Origin: Bacteroides sp.
GTDB taxonomy: Bacteria; Bacteroidota; Bacteroidia; Bacteroidales; Bacteroidaceae
Assembly (NCBI GenBank): GCA_030151635.1
Contig: JASLDF010000009.1
Coordinates: 1 to 41,601, forward strand
Reading direction: 5' to 3'
Length of the DNA stretch: 41,601 bases
Each line of letters begins with the position of its first letter. Within the stretch, counting starts at the first letter, position 1. The notes beneath the pieces are model-generated. The model was not told the origin of the DNA. It worked only from the letters and a program-made list of their open reading frames with translations, and ran no database searches. Positions 17,314 through 25,489 of the stretch are shown here, piece by piece. The position numbers and the translations under genes are program-made.

Positions 17314-18237
17314 TCAATTGACTTTAAATTGCACATTTCCATTTTTGAAAAATTCAACCAATTCGTTTACAGCAGCTACACCTGCATTCATATTGGCCTC
17401 TCTAGTTTGTGCACCCATTTTTTTTGGAGTAGCAAAAAATTGATTCGCCATAACCCTAAATTCATCTAGAAAATCGGGTTCGATGTCGGATAAATACATC
17501 ATATCTGGACGCTGACGCATAATTTTCAATAAATCGAGCTCATTGACCACTTCTTTACGTGCAGTATTTATTAAAGCACAGTTTTGAGGCATTAATGAAA
17601 GCAACTCATCATTGATAATTTCTTTTGTTTGAGGAGTGTAAGGCAAGTGAACCGACACAAAATTGGAACGTTTATACAATTCTTCAACACTTGAAACAGC
17701 CTCTGTCCCATTTCTTTCAATGGTGGCAGCCGATGTATAAGGGTCGTATGCTAGAACTGTCATTCCAAACCCTTTAGCAATGCGAGCTACATTTGTTCCC
17801 ACATTACCAAAAGCGTGAATTCCAATTGTTTTTCCTTTCAGTTCAAAGCCAGAAACACCACTAAAGCGGTTTCTAGCACCAAAAATCAACATTCCAAACA
17901 CCAGCTCAGCAACAGCGTTAGCATTTTGTCCAGGTGTATTCATTACAACAACTCCTGCATAGTGAGCTGCTTTAATGTCCACATTATCGTATCCAGAGCC
18001 TGCACGAACAATCAGTTTCAAATCTTTAGCAGCCTCGATAATTTCTTTATCAATTTTATCACTACGCACAATTAGCGCACTGATACCTGGTAGCTTTTCA
18101 ATTAGTTCTTGCTTGTCCGAATACTGCTCAAGTTTTTCAAGCTTGATATTTGCAGCATCAAGAGCCTCTTCCATTTGCTTAATAGCAACCGGGGCAAACG
18201 GCTTTTGTGTAGCTAGCAGTACTTTTATTTCACTCAT
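17314..18237 (-). CDS. serA: D-3-phosphoglycerate dehydrogenase, short form with Lys in place of catalytic His
   Basis: A 307-residue NAD-dependent dehydrogenase catalysing the first step of serine synthesis from 3-phosphoglycerate. It has only the substrate and nucleotide domains and no C-terminal ACT regulatory domain. Landmarks are RAGSGYDNVD (78-87), the nucleotide loop GIHAFGNVG (139-147; the usual middle Gly is Ala142), catalytic Arg227 in NTARKE and Glu253 in SDIEP. The usual TPH motif is TPK (Lys272). Replacement of His by Lys with a short length matches the type IIIK group, known from Entamoeba histolytica and many Bacteroidota. It lies 17 bp downstream of serC in one operon. Being short, it is probably not inhibited by serine through an ACT domain. 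Confidence 0.93.
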   Translation of the reverse strand: MSEIKVLLATQKPFAPVAIKQMEEALDAANIKLEKLEQYSDKQELIEKLPGISALIVRSDKIDKEIIEAAKDLKLIVRAGSGYDNVDIKAAHYAGVVVMNTPGQNANAVAELVFGMLIFGARNRFSGVSGFELKGKTIGIHAFGNVGTNVARIAKGFGMTVLAYDPYTSAATIERNGTEAVSSVEELYKRSNFVSVHLPYTPQTKEIINDELLSLMPQNCALINTARKEVVNELDLLKIMRQRPDMMYLSDIEPDFLDEFRVMANQFFATPKKMGAQTREANMNAGVAAVNELVEFFKNGNVQFKVN

Positions 18238-18254
18238 AAACTTTAGTTTAATTC

Positions 18255-19328
18255 CTATTTCTTATGCAAATTCTCAAATTCTTGCATGCAATCTATCAAT
18301 ACTTGTACGCCCTCAATTGGCATTGCATTGTAGCACGATGCACGGAAACCACCAGTAGAGCGGTGACCTTTGATACCAACTATACCTTTAGATTGCGCAA
18401 ATTCAAGAAATTCTTTTTCTAACTCTTTGTATTCTTCTTTCATAACAAAACGAATATTCATTCTTGAACGATCTTCTTTTGCTACTGGGTTGTGGAATAC
18501 TTCACTGTTATCAATCGCACCATATAAAAGTGTTGAACGATCAATAGCCAATTGCTCCATAACTTTTACACCACCCATTTTTTTAATCCAACGCAACGTC
18601 AACATTGCTGTGAAAATAGGAAGTACTGGAGGGGTATTAAACAACGAATCCTTCTCTACATGTACTTTATAGTCAAGCATTGTAGGAATTTGACGATCCA
18701 TTTTACCAAGCATGTCATCCTTAACGATTATGAAGGATACACCCGATGGAGCTAAGTTTTTTTGTGCGCCACCATAAATACATGTATATTTTGAGACGTC
18801 TATAGGTCTAGAGAAAATATCAGAAGACATATCGGCAATCAATGGAACTGGAGAATTTAAATCTTCAAAAAACTCAGTTCCATAAACCGTATTGTTGGTT
18901 GTATAGTGAACATAATCGGCATCAGCTGGTATTGCAAGGTTTTTAGGGATATGAGTATAGCCATCACTCTCTGAAGAGGCTATTACTTCTACATCACCGA
19001 ACGCTTTCGCCTCTTTAATTGCATTATGACTCCAGATGCCTGTATCAATATATGCAGCTTTCTTTTTTAGGAAATTGAAAGGGATGCGACAAAATTCCAT
19101 GCTAGCACCACCACCTAAAAATAAAACAGAGTAACCTGCTGGAATATTCAGCAATTCGCGAAACAAATCTCTAGTTTCATCTAAAATTGCTTGAAAGTCC
19201 TTCGATCGGTGACTTATTTCTAATACAGATAATCCACTATTATTTAAATTTAGAACAGCATTTGCTGTAGCCTCTATAACTTCACTTGGAAGAATGGAAG
19301 GGCCTGCATTAAAATTGTATTTCACCAT
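18255..19328 (-). CDS. serC: Phosphoserine aminotransferase
   Basis: A 357-residue PLP-dependent aminotransferase converting 3-phosphohydroxypyruvate and glutamate to phosphoserine, the second step of serine synthesis. It may also serve pyridoxal phosphate synthesis. The N-terminus MVKYNFNAGPSILP is the family hallmark. The PLP Schiff-base lysine is Lys190 in YGGAQKNLAPSG. LFLGGGASMEF (69-79) contacts the cofactor phosphate. It is the first gene of serC-serA, so both pathway steps are co-expressed. A long imperfect palindrome sits 22-60 nt upstream of the start codon and may regulate the pair. Confidence 0.97.
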   Translation of the reverse strand: MVKYNFNAGPSILPSEVIEATANAVLNLNNSGLSVLEISHRSKDFQAILDETRDLFRELLNIPAGYSVLFLGGGASMEFCRIPFNFLKKKAAYIDTGIWSHNAIKEAKAFGDVEVIASSESDGYTHIPKNLAIPADADYVHYTTNNTVYGTEFFEDLNSPVPLIADMSSDIFSRPIDVSKYTCIYGGAQKNLAPSGVSFIIVKDDMLGKMDRQIPTMLDYKVHVEKDSLFNTPPVLPIFTAMLTLRWIKKMGGVKVMEQLAIDRSTLLYGAIDNSEVFHNPVAKEDRSRMNIRFVMKEEYKELEKEFLEFAQSKGIVGIKGHRSTGGFRASCYNAMPIEGVQVLIDCMQEFENLHKK

Positions 19329-19349
19329 TTATATGTGTTTAGTTTATAA

Positions 19350-19388
19350 TTCATACTTTTGTATGTATATTCAATACGAAAGTATGAA
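19350..19388. promoter_or_regulatory. Palindrome upstream of serC
   Basis: Arms TTCATACTTTTGTA (19350-19363) and TACGAAAGTATGAA (19375-19388) pair over 14 bp with one G-T wobble and an 11-nt spacer. It starts 22 bp upstream of serC. It is not followed by a T-run, so an operator or a 5'-leader hairpin is more likely than a terminator. One arm contains TACTTTTG, a -7-like box on the plus strand, with no plus-strand gene to serve. Confidence 0.5.
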
Positions 19389-19524
19389 ATTATAACTTCC
19401 TAGCCAAGATATTGGATAAAATATTACTAAAAGAAGCTTTTAAGAATACTTTTTGATTAAATATACATGGATTCACAAACATTATGTTAATAATATTAAA
19501 TATAAGTTTAAGGTCCGATAATAA

Positions 19525-19561
19525 AAAAGCACACTTAAAATGTAGATTTAAGTGTGCTTTT
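19525..19561 (-). terminator. Terminator of the RNA helicase gene
   Basis: A perfect 15-bp stem (19525-19539 with 19547-19561) with a 7-nt loop and flanking A and T runs. It is 41 bp beyond the helicase stop codon. Confidence 0.88.
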
Positions 19562-19602
19562 ATTCTATGTATGAGTTTACTAACTAAACTTATATTTTAC
19601 TT

Positions 19603-20934
19603 TTAATAGGCCTCTTGAAAGATAGTTTTCATTCCTTTAATTTTTTCCCCTTGAACTAGTTTTAACAATTGTGGTAGTTTATTGCGTTTAACCGCTATAT
19701 ACGAGAAATGATCTTTTACATCAATACGTCCTACTTCATCTTTATTGAGTTGCCCTTTCTTATAAACGAAACCTACAATATCAATTTTATTTACTTTGTC
19801 TTTCTTTCCTTTACCAATATAAAGCGTTGCCCAAGAAGAGTGAGCTGGCTTTGGAAGTACGTCTGGAAATTCAAATTTAGTAACTGCATTGGTTACGTAT
19901 TCGGGTACAGTTTCTTCTTCGTGAAGAATTATATAGGATGCACCAGTCGCTTTCCAGCGAGCAGTACGACCATTACGATGCGTGAAAGCTTCTTCGTTAA
20001 CAGGTAAATGATAATGAACAACATGTTCTACTTCAGGAATATCAAGTCCTCGAGAAGCCAAATCAGTAGATACCAAAACATTGGCAGAACCATTGCTAAA
20101 TTTATACAATGAGCGTTCACGGTTGTCTTGCTCTAAGCCTCCATGAAAACCTTCACTATCAATATCTTGTTTTTTAAGGTAGTCGTTAATACGATCAACC
20201 GCATCTCTGTGGTTGCAGAAAACAATCGTTGACTCACCTTGAAAACAACAAAGTAGTTGATATAGCGTTTCTAATTTGTCTTTGTTCGGAGAGTTCACAA
20301 TCTGTTGTTCAAGACGAGTACTCAACTCCTCACCTTCATTCAGATAGTTTAATTTGCGCAATCTGCCTACACCTGTAAATTGTGGTATCTCTTCAGCATC
20401 TGTTGCTGACAATAAGAAACGACGATTTAAACGTGGAAGTAGTTTTATTATTTTAGACATCTCATCGTGGAAACCAAACTCCAATGCTTTATCGAACTCA
20501 TCAATTATTAATAGCTCAATATCATTGGTATTTAAGTTTTCACGTTCAATATGATCAAGAATACGACCAGGAGTACCAATAACAATAGAAGCATCATTGG
20601 CAGATAGAGATTTTTTCTCTTCAGATAATGAGTGTCCACCATAACAACATACCGAAGAGTATCCCGATTTTAATGAGGTAAAAACTCGTTGAACTTGTAG
20701 TGCCAACTCCCTCGATGGAACTAAAATTAAAGAGTAAAAACCTGGCTGTTTACCTCTTTCTTCAAGCATAAGTAAAGTAGGTAACAGATAAGCCAATGTT
20801 TTACCCGATCCGGTTGGAGATAAAAGAATTATATCACGTCTGTCTGTAGCGTAATTAATAGTTTCTTGTTGCATCGGAGTTAGTTGTTCTATCTCTAATG
20901 CTTTTAAGGCTTGTTCAATGATTATTTTATTCAT
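19603..20934 (-). CDS. DbpA-like RNA helicase with DEFD motif II
   Basis: A 443-residue ATP-dependent RNA helicase. Motifs in order: Q-motif TPMQQETI (19-26), motif I SPTGSGKT (39-46), Ia PSRELA (73-78), Ib TPGR (121-124), motif II DEFD (145-148) instead of DEAD, motif III SAT (176-178) and motif VI HRNGRTAR. The last 75 residues (ATLYIGKGKKDKVNKIDIVG onward) form a DbpA-type RNA-binding domain, which in E. coli DbpA recognises hairpin 92 of 23S rRNA. A role in large-subunit assembly is therefore inferred. The gene is alone. Its -7 box lies immediately after the nqr terminator and only 5 nt before the ATG. Confidence 0.9.
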   Translation of the reverse strand: MNKIIIEQALKALEIEQLTPMQQETINYATDRRDIILLSPTGSGKTLAYLLPTLLMLEERGKQPGFYSLILVPSRELALQVQRVFTSLKSGYSSVCCYGGHSLSEEKKSLSANDASIVIGTPGRILDHIERENLNTNDIELLIIDEFDKALEFGFHDEMSKIIKLLPRLNRRFLLSATDAEEIPQFTGVGRLRKLNYLNEGEELSTRLEQQIVNSPNKDKLETLYQLLCCFQGESTIVFCNHRDAVDRINDYLKKQDIDSEGFHGGLEQDNRERSLYKFSNGSANVLVSTDLASRGLDIPEVEHVVHYHLPVNEEAFTHRNGRTARWKATGASYIILHEEETVPEYVTNAVTKFEFPDVLPKPAHSSWATLYIGKGKKDKVNKIDIVGFVYKKGQLNKDEVGRIDVKDHFSYIAVKRNKLPQLLKLVQGEKIKGMKTIFQEAY

Positions 20935-20939
20935 AGCTA

Positions 20940-20947
20940 CAAAGATA
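20940..20947 (-). promoter_or_regulatory. -7 element of the helicase gene, 5 nt from the start codon
   Basis: The minus strand reads TATCTTTG then TAGCT and the ATG. The box is fused to the T-run of the nqrF terminator. A start site at the usual distance would give a leaderless or nearly leaderless mRNA. Confidence 0.5.
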
Positions 20948-20952
20948 AAAAA

Positions 20953-20979
20953 ACGGCAGATGAAAAAATCATCTGCCGT
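20953..20979 (-). terminator. Terminator of the nqr operon
   Basis: A perfect 11-bp GC-rich stem (20953-20963 with 20969-20979, arms ACGGCAGATGA) with a 5-nt loop, followed on the minus strand by a T-run (20952-20947). It lies 29 bp beyond the nqrF stop. Confidence 0.88.
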
Positions 20980-21007
20980 AATATATTATTTTACTAGATT
21001 AACTGGA

Positions 21008-22252
21008 TTAACCTCCAAAATCATCAAATAGTAAGTTTTCTCTTGGAACACCAAGGTTCCAAAGCATACCTTCAACCGCTTTACTCATCGGACCAGGACC
21101 ACACATGTAGTATTCAATATCTTCTGGAGCATCGTGTTTAGACAAATACTCATCATGAATAACTTGGTGGATAAAGCCTACGCTACCTTTCCAATTATCA
21201 CTTGGAATTGGATCACTTAAAGCAATATGGAACGAGAAGTTAGGGAATTCTTTTTCTAATTTACGGAAGTCTTCTTCGTAGAAGATTTCACCTTTAGAAC
21301 GAGCACCATACCAATAAGAAATCTTACGGTCAGTAATCTTAAGTGTATTAAGAAGGTAAAGAACATGTGCACGTAGAGGAGCCATACCAGCACCACCACC
21401 AATGTACAACATTTCATTCTTCGTATTCAAGATTGGGTGGAAATCTCCATAAGGACCACTCATCATTACCTTGTCACCTGGTTTTAGGTTAAAGATGTAT
21501 GAAGAAGCAATACCTGGATTAACCTGCATAAATCCTCCGTTCTTACGGTCAAATGGTGGTGTTGCAATACGTACGTTCAGCATAATAACATCTCCTTCTT
21601 CAGGATAGTTAGCCATAGAGTATGCACGAATTGTCGGATCGTCATTTTTACATTTCAATCCCCACATTTTGAATTTATCCCAATCACCGTGGAATTGTTT
21701 GTCAATCGCAAAATCTTGATAATTTAGTTCAAATTCTGGGATATCAATCTGAGCATAGCTACCTGGAACGAAGTCCATGTGTTCACCAGCTGGAAGTTTT
21801 ACTACAAACTCCTTGATAAATGTTGCAACGTTGTCGTTAGAAACAACTTCGCATTCCCATTTTTTCACTCCTAGTACAGATTCTGGAATCTGAACCTTCA
21901 TATCTTCTTTCACTTTCACTTGACAGCCTAAACGCCAGTGGTCAGCTTGTTGCTTACGAGAAAAGTGTACTTTCTCTGTTGGTAGAATTTCACCACCACC
22001 TTCAACTACTTGACAAGTACATTGACCACAAGAACCTTTACCTCCACAAGCAGAAGACAAGAAAATGTCATTAGCTGCTAAAGTACCTAGTACAGTACCT
22101 CCTGGCTCAGTTTTAAGTTCTTTTTTTCCATTAAGGTCAACTGTAACTTCTCCAGATGGCGAAAGATATTTTTTAGCTACAAGCAAAATTACAACGAGTA
22201 ACAAGATAACAGCCAAGAAGACGATTATACTCGCTAATATTAAATTTGTCAT
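21008..22252 (-). CDS. nqrF: Na+-translocating NADH:quinone reductase subunit F
   Basis: The 414-residue NADH-oxidising subunit of Na+-NQR. One N-terminal transmembrane helix (about 3-26) is followed by a plant-type 2Fe-2S ferredoxin domain with Cys69, Cys75, Cys78 and Cys110 (SACGGKGSCGQC), then a ferredoxin-reductase-like FAD and NADH module (RAYSMANYP for FAD; GGGAGMAPLRAH for NADH; CGPGPMSKAV near the end). Electrons enter here from NADH and pass through 2Fe-2S and flavins to quinone. It is the last gene of nqrABCDEF, 18 bp after nqrE, and ends at a strong terminator. Confidence 0.97.
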   Translation of the reverse strand: MTNLILASIIVFLAVILLLVVILLVAKKYLSPSGEVTVDLNGKKELKTEPGGTVLGTLAANDIFLSSACGGKGSCGQCTCQVVEGGGEILPTEKVHFSRKQQADHWRLGCQVKVKEDMKVQIPESVLGVKKWECEVVSNDNVATFIKEFVVKLPAGEHMDFVPGSYAQIDIPEFELNYQDFAIDKQFHGDWDKFKMWGLKCKNDDPTIRAYSMANYPEEGDVIMLNVRIATPPFDRKNGGFMQVNPGIASSYIFNLKPGDKVMMSGPYGDFHPILNTKNEMLYIGGGAGMAPLRAHVLYLLNTLKITDRKISYWYGARSKGEIFYEEDFRKLEKEFPNFSFHIALSDPIPSDNWKGSVGFIHQVIHDEYLSKHDAPEDIEYYMCGPGPMSKAVEGMLWNLGVPRENLLFDDFGG

Positions 22253-22270
22253 TGTTTTCTGTTTTACTAA

Positions 22271-22867
22271 TTAAATTTTCAATCCTGAGAAACACATGAA
22301 GGCCATTGCCATTAAACCTACAGTGATAAATGTGATACCCAATCCTCTCAATGGAGCAGGAACGTCTGAGTATTCCATTTTTTCACGAATAGCAGCAAGA
22401 CCAACAATTGCTAAAATCCAACCGATACCAGAACCAAGTCCGTAAACAGTTGCTTCACCAACGTTTACAAAGTTCTTTTGTTGCATAAATAGAGATCCAC
22501 CCATAATCGCACAGTTTACAGCGATTAGAGGCAAGAAGATACCTAAAGATGCATATAGAGAAGGAGAAAAGCGTTCTACAACCATCTCAACTAATTGTAC
22601 AATACCTGCAATAACTGCAATGAATAGAATAAAGCTCAAGAAGCCTAAATCTACACCTTCAATTAATACATCTGGTTTAAGTACATAATTTTCTAGCAAA
22701 TAGTTAACTGGCAGAGTTACAACTAACACGAAAGTTACTGCAATACCAAGTCCTAATGCTGTTTTTACGTTCTTCGAAACCGCTAGGTATGAACACATAC
22801 CCAAGAAGAATGCGAAGATCATATTATCGACAAAAATCGATCTTATAAATAAACTTAGATAATCCAT
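22271..22867 (-). CDS. nqrE: Na+-translocating NADH:quinone reductase subunit E
   Basis: A 198-residue integral membrane subunit with about six hydrophobic helices, homologous to NqrD and to RnfA. It belongs to the NqrD/E pair whose inverted repeats hold an intramembrane iron site. The N-terminus (YLSLFIRSIFVDNMIFAFFLG) and the NCAIMGGSLF segment (about 118-127), with its conserved cysteine, are characteristic. It lies in order between nqrD and nqrF, separated from nqrD by 67 bp. Confidence 0.96.
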   Translation of the reverse strand: MDYLSLFIRSIFVDNMIFAFFLGMCSYLAVSKNVKTALGLGIAVTFVLVVTLPVNYLLENYVLKPDVLIEGVDLGFLSFILFIAVIAGIVQLVEMVVERFSPSLYASLGIFLPLIAVNCAIMGGSLFMQQKNFVNVGEATVYGLGSGIGWILAIVGLAAIREKMEYSDVPAPLRGLGITFITVGLMAMAFMCFSGLKI

Positions 22868-22934
22868 ATTCTTTTAAGAATTTAAGTTGAAGTTAATCTA
22901 CATGACATAAATGCACTTCAAACTATTATTCATA

Positions 22935-23567
22935 TTATTTTTCTTGTAACTCTTTGTGTTTAGCTCTTTCATACCAGATAATACAAGCACACAAGATAAG
23001 TGCCATTGGAGGCATTACCATAAGACCATTATTAATATAGCCATTTTCGTATGCAATTTCTGGAATTACTCTGAAATCCAAAATTGTACCAGAACCTAAT
23101 AGTTCACGGAACAAACCTACAATGATAAGAATCTTAGCATATCCAAGACCATTACCAACACCGTCTAAGAAAGATTCCCATGGACCATTTGCCATAGCAA
23201 ATGCTTCCAAACGACCCATCAAAATACAGTTCGTGATAATAAGACCAATATATACAGATAATTGTTTACTCACATCATAAGCATAAGCTTTCAAAACCTC
23301 ACTCACAATAGTTACTAAAGCAGCAACTACAACAAGTTGTACAATAATACGAATACGATTAGGAATCGTTTTACGGATTAATGAAATAATAACGTTCGCA
23401 AAAGCAACGATAATAGTTACTGAAAGCCCCATTACAATTGCTGGCTCTAATTTAGCTGTAACTGCAAGAGCAGAACAGATACCAAGAACTTGTACTGTAA
23501 CAGGATTATTTATCCCTAGTGGAGCTGCGAATACTTCTCTATTCTTTTTAGAAAATAATTGACTCAT
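22935..23567 (-). CDS. nqrD: Na+-translocating NADH:quinone reductase subunit D
   Basis: A 210-residue membrane subunit paired with NqrE. The N-terminal NPVTVQVLGICSALAVT and the internal ITNCILMGRLEAFAMANGPW (about 110-129) are family hallmarks, with conserved cysteines (Cys31 and the NCILMG cysteine) proposed to bind the intramembrane iron centre shared with NqrE. About six transmembrane helices are visible. It sits 14 bp after nqrC. Confidence 0.96.
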   Translation of the reverse strand: MSQLFSKKNREVFAAPLGINNPVTVQVLGICSALAVTAKLEPAIVMGLSVTIIVAFANVIISLIRKTIPNRIRIIVQLVVVAALVTIVSEVLKAYAYDVSKQLSVYIGLIITNCILMGRLEAFAMANGPWESFLDGVGNGLGYAKILIIVGLFRELLGSGTILDFRVIPEIAYENGYINNGLMVMPPMALILCACIIWYERAKHKELQEK

Positions 23568-23581
23568 ATTCTTATTCCTCC

Positions 23582-24280
23582 TTATTGTTTATTTAAAAAT
23601 TCATCATATTGGCTAATGCAGTTTTTCAACATTGCATCCACACCATTTGATGTAATTGTACCACCAGAAAGTCCATCAACTTCAAACTCAGTATTTTTCA
23701 CTTTACCGTTTTTAACAACGCTTAAAGCCACTTTATTATTTGAGTAAATGTGTTTTTCTTTAAATTGATTTTGGAAGTGATCCGTAACGATTTCTGCACC
23801 TAGACCAGGAGTTTCACCTGCGTGATCAAAGAACACACCGTATACAGTATTCTTATCTTCGTTCAATGCAATGTATCCCCAGATTGAATTCCAAAGACCA
23901 GCACCAAACAAAGGTAGAATATATTTAGTTTCACCATTCACTTCTGCAATGTAAACAGGTAGTGATCTATCTGTTAAATCTTTTGCAAGTTCAGCTTTCA
24001 TATCGATTAAGAAACCGCCTTCAGTTTTAACAACCTCAGCTTTAGAATTCATAATCTCATCAGCCTTGATGTATTTATCAAATTCCACTTGAACATCGGC
24101 AGCTTGGCTAGCGTCGATATTGATAGCAGATAGAATTTGCTTCATCTTATCAAAATCTTCATTCTTCGCTTGAGTATCTTTCAATGAAGAAGACACAAAA
24201 GCAAGAGCGAACGCAACGATAACAACAAGTACCGAAGCATAAATGATAGTATAGCTATTACTATTAGTATTTAGTTTCAT
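23582..24280 (-). CDS. nqrC: Na+-translocating NADH:quinone reductase subunit C
   Basis: A 232-residue subunit with one N-terminal transmembrane helix (about 11-31) and a periplasmic FMN-binding domain. The covalent FMN attachment motif Dxx(S/T)GAT appears as DGLSGGT (202-208), with Thr208 as the flavinylated residue and Gly207 in the usual Ala position. GLGAEIVTDHFQNQFKEK is another conserved part. The flavin transferase ApbE that would load FMN is not in the window. It follows nqrB by 6 bp. Confidence 0.96.
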   Translation of the reverse strand: MKLNTNSNSYTIIYASVLVVIVAFALAFVSSSLKDTQAKNEDFDKMKQILSAINIDASQAADVQVEFDKYIKADEIMNSKAEVVKTEGGFLIDMKAELAKDLTDRSLPVYIAEVNGETKYILPLFGAGLWNSIWGYIALNEDKNTVYGVFFDHAGETPGLGAEIVTDHFQNQFKEKHIYSNNKVALSVVKNGKVKNTEFEVDGLSGGTITSNGVDAMLKNCISQYDEFLNKQ

Positions 24281-24286
24281 GTCGGA

Positions 24287-25468
24287 TTATTTGTTAGAGT
24301 TATTTAATGCGCGTTTTTGACGACGGCTAATGTTAGCTTGAACTACGTAGTAGTCAATCAATGGAGCAAAGATGTTCATCAATAGAATTGCCAACATCAC
24401 ACCTTCTGGATAACCTGGGTTTAACACACGGATTACGATTGCCATTACACCAATCAAGAAACCATAAATGTATTTACCAGTCTCAGTACGTGCAGAAGTT
24501 ACTGGGTCTGTTGCCATAAATACGGCACCAAAACAGAAACCTCCTAGAACGATATGTTCGTACCAAGGCATTTGTGCCATAGCAGTATCAGGACCAACAG
24601 CGTTGAATACCCAACCGATAAACGCACCACCAACGAACATTGAGAACATTGTTTTCCAACTTGCAATACCTGTAACTAGAAGAATAATTGCACCAATACC
24701 AATAGCGATAACACTTGTTTCACCAATTGACCCTGGAATTAAACCTGTTACCATATCCCAATTAAATGGTGCTAATTCTGCCACTGAAGCAGTAGCAGCT
24801 TCACCTAGGGGAGTAGCTTGAGTAAACGCATCAACAGATTTTCCTAAACCGAAAATACTATCTTTTGCAACCCAAACTGCATCTCCAGACATTTTTGTAG
24901 GATAAGCAAAGAATAAGAATGCACGAGTAACCAAAGCTACGTTGAATACGTTCATACCTGTACCACCGAATACTTCTTTTGCAAAAATAACAGCAAACGC
25001 TGTTGCTACTGCAAGAATCCACAGTGGACAATCAACAGGGACGATCATTGGTATCAAGATACCCGACACCAAGAAACCTTCGTTAATTTCTTCTTTCTTC
25101 CATTGTGCAACTACGAATTCAATTCCTAGTCCAACAACATAAGAAACGATAAGTTTTGGAAGAACAGCTAAAAAGCCGAATCCAAACATTTCCCAGAATG
25201 TACCTAGTTCACCAACTACAAGACCGTAGTGTTGGTAACCAATATTGTACATACCGAACAATAGTGCTGGAACCAAAGCCAGAACTACAAACGACATCAA
25301 TCGTTTACTGTCCACCGCATCGTGAATATGAGTACCCGATTTAGAGGTATCATTTGGTACGAATAGGAAAGTAGCAAACCCATCAAAAAGAGAATGGAAT
25401 GCATGTAGCTTTCCTCCTTCTTCAAAATGAGGTTTAATCTTGTCGATATAATTTTTTAACGCTTTCAT
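24287..25468 (-). CDS. nqrB: Na+-translocating NADH:quinone reductase subunit B
   Basis: A 393-residue integral membrane subunit with about ten helices, which carries covalent FMN and riboflavin and forms part of the sodium path. The FMN motif is DAFTQATPL, with Thr219 as the attachment site. The EINEGFLVSGILIPMIVPVDCP stretch around 127-147 is conserved in NqrB. It is 21 bp after nqrA. Together with nqrA, C, D, E and F it makes a complete six-subunit pump. Confidence 0.96.
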   Translation of the reverse strand: MKALKNYIDKIKPHFEEGGKLHAFHSLFDGFATFLFVPNDTSKSGTHIHDAVDSKRLMSFVVLALVPALLFGMYNIGYQHYGLVVGELGTFWEMFGFGFLAVLPKLIVSYVVGLGIEFVVAQWKKEEINEGFLVSGILIPMIVPVDCPLWILAVATAFAVIFAKEVFGGTGMNVFNVALVTRAFLFFAYPTKMSGDAVWVAKDSIFGLGKSVDAFTQATPLGEAATASVAELAPFNWDMVTGLIPGSIGETSVIAIGIGAIILLVTGIASWKTMFSMFVGGAFIGWVFNAVGPDTAMAQMPWYEHIVLGGFCFGAVFMATDPVTSARTETGKYIYGFLIGVMAIVIRVLNPGYPEGVMLAILLMNIFAPLIDYYVVQANISRRQKRALNNSNK

Positions 25469-25489
25469 TTATTTATATCTTTTTTATTA

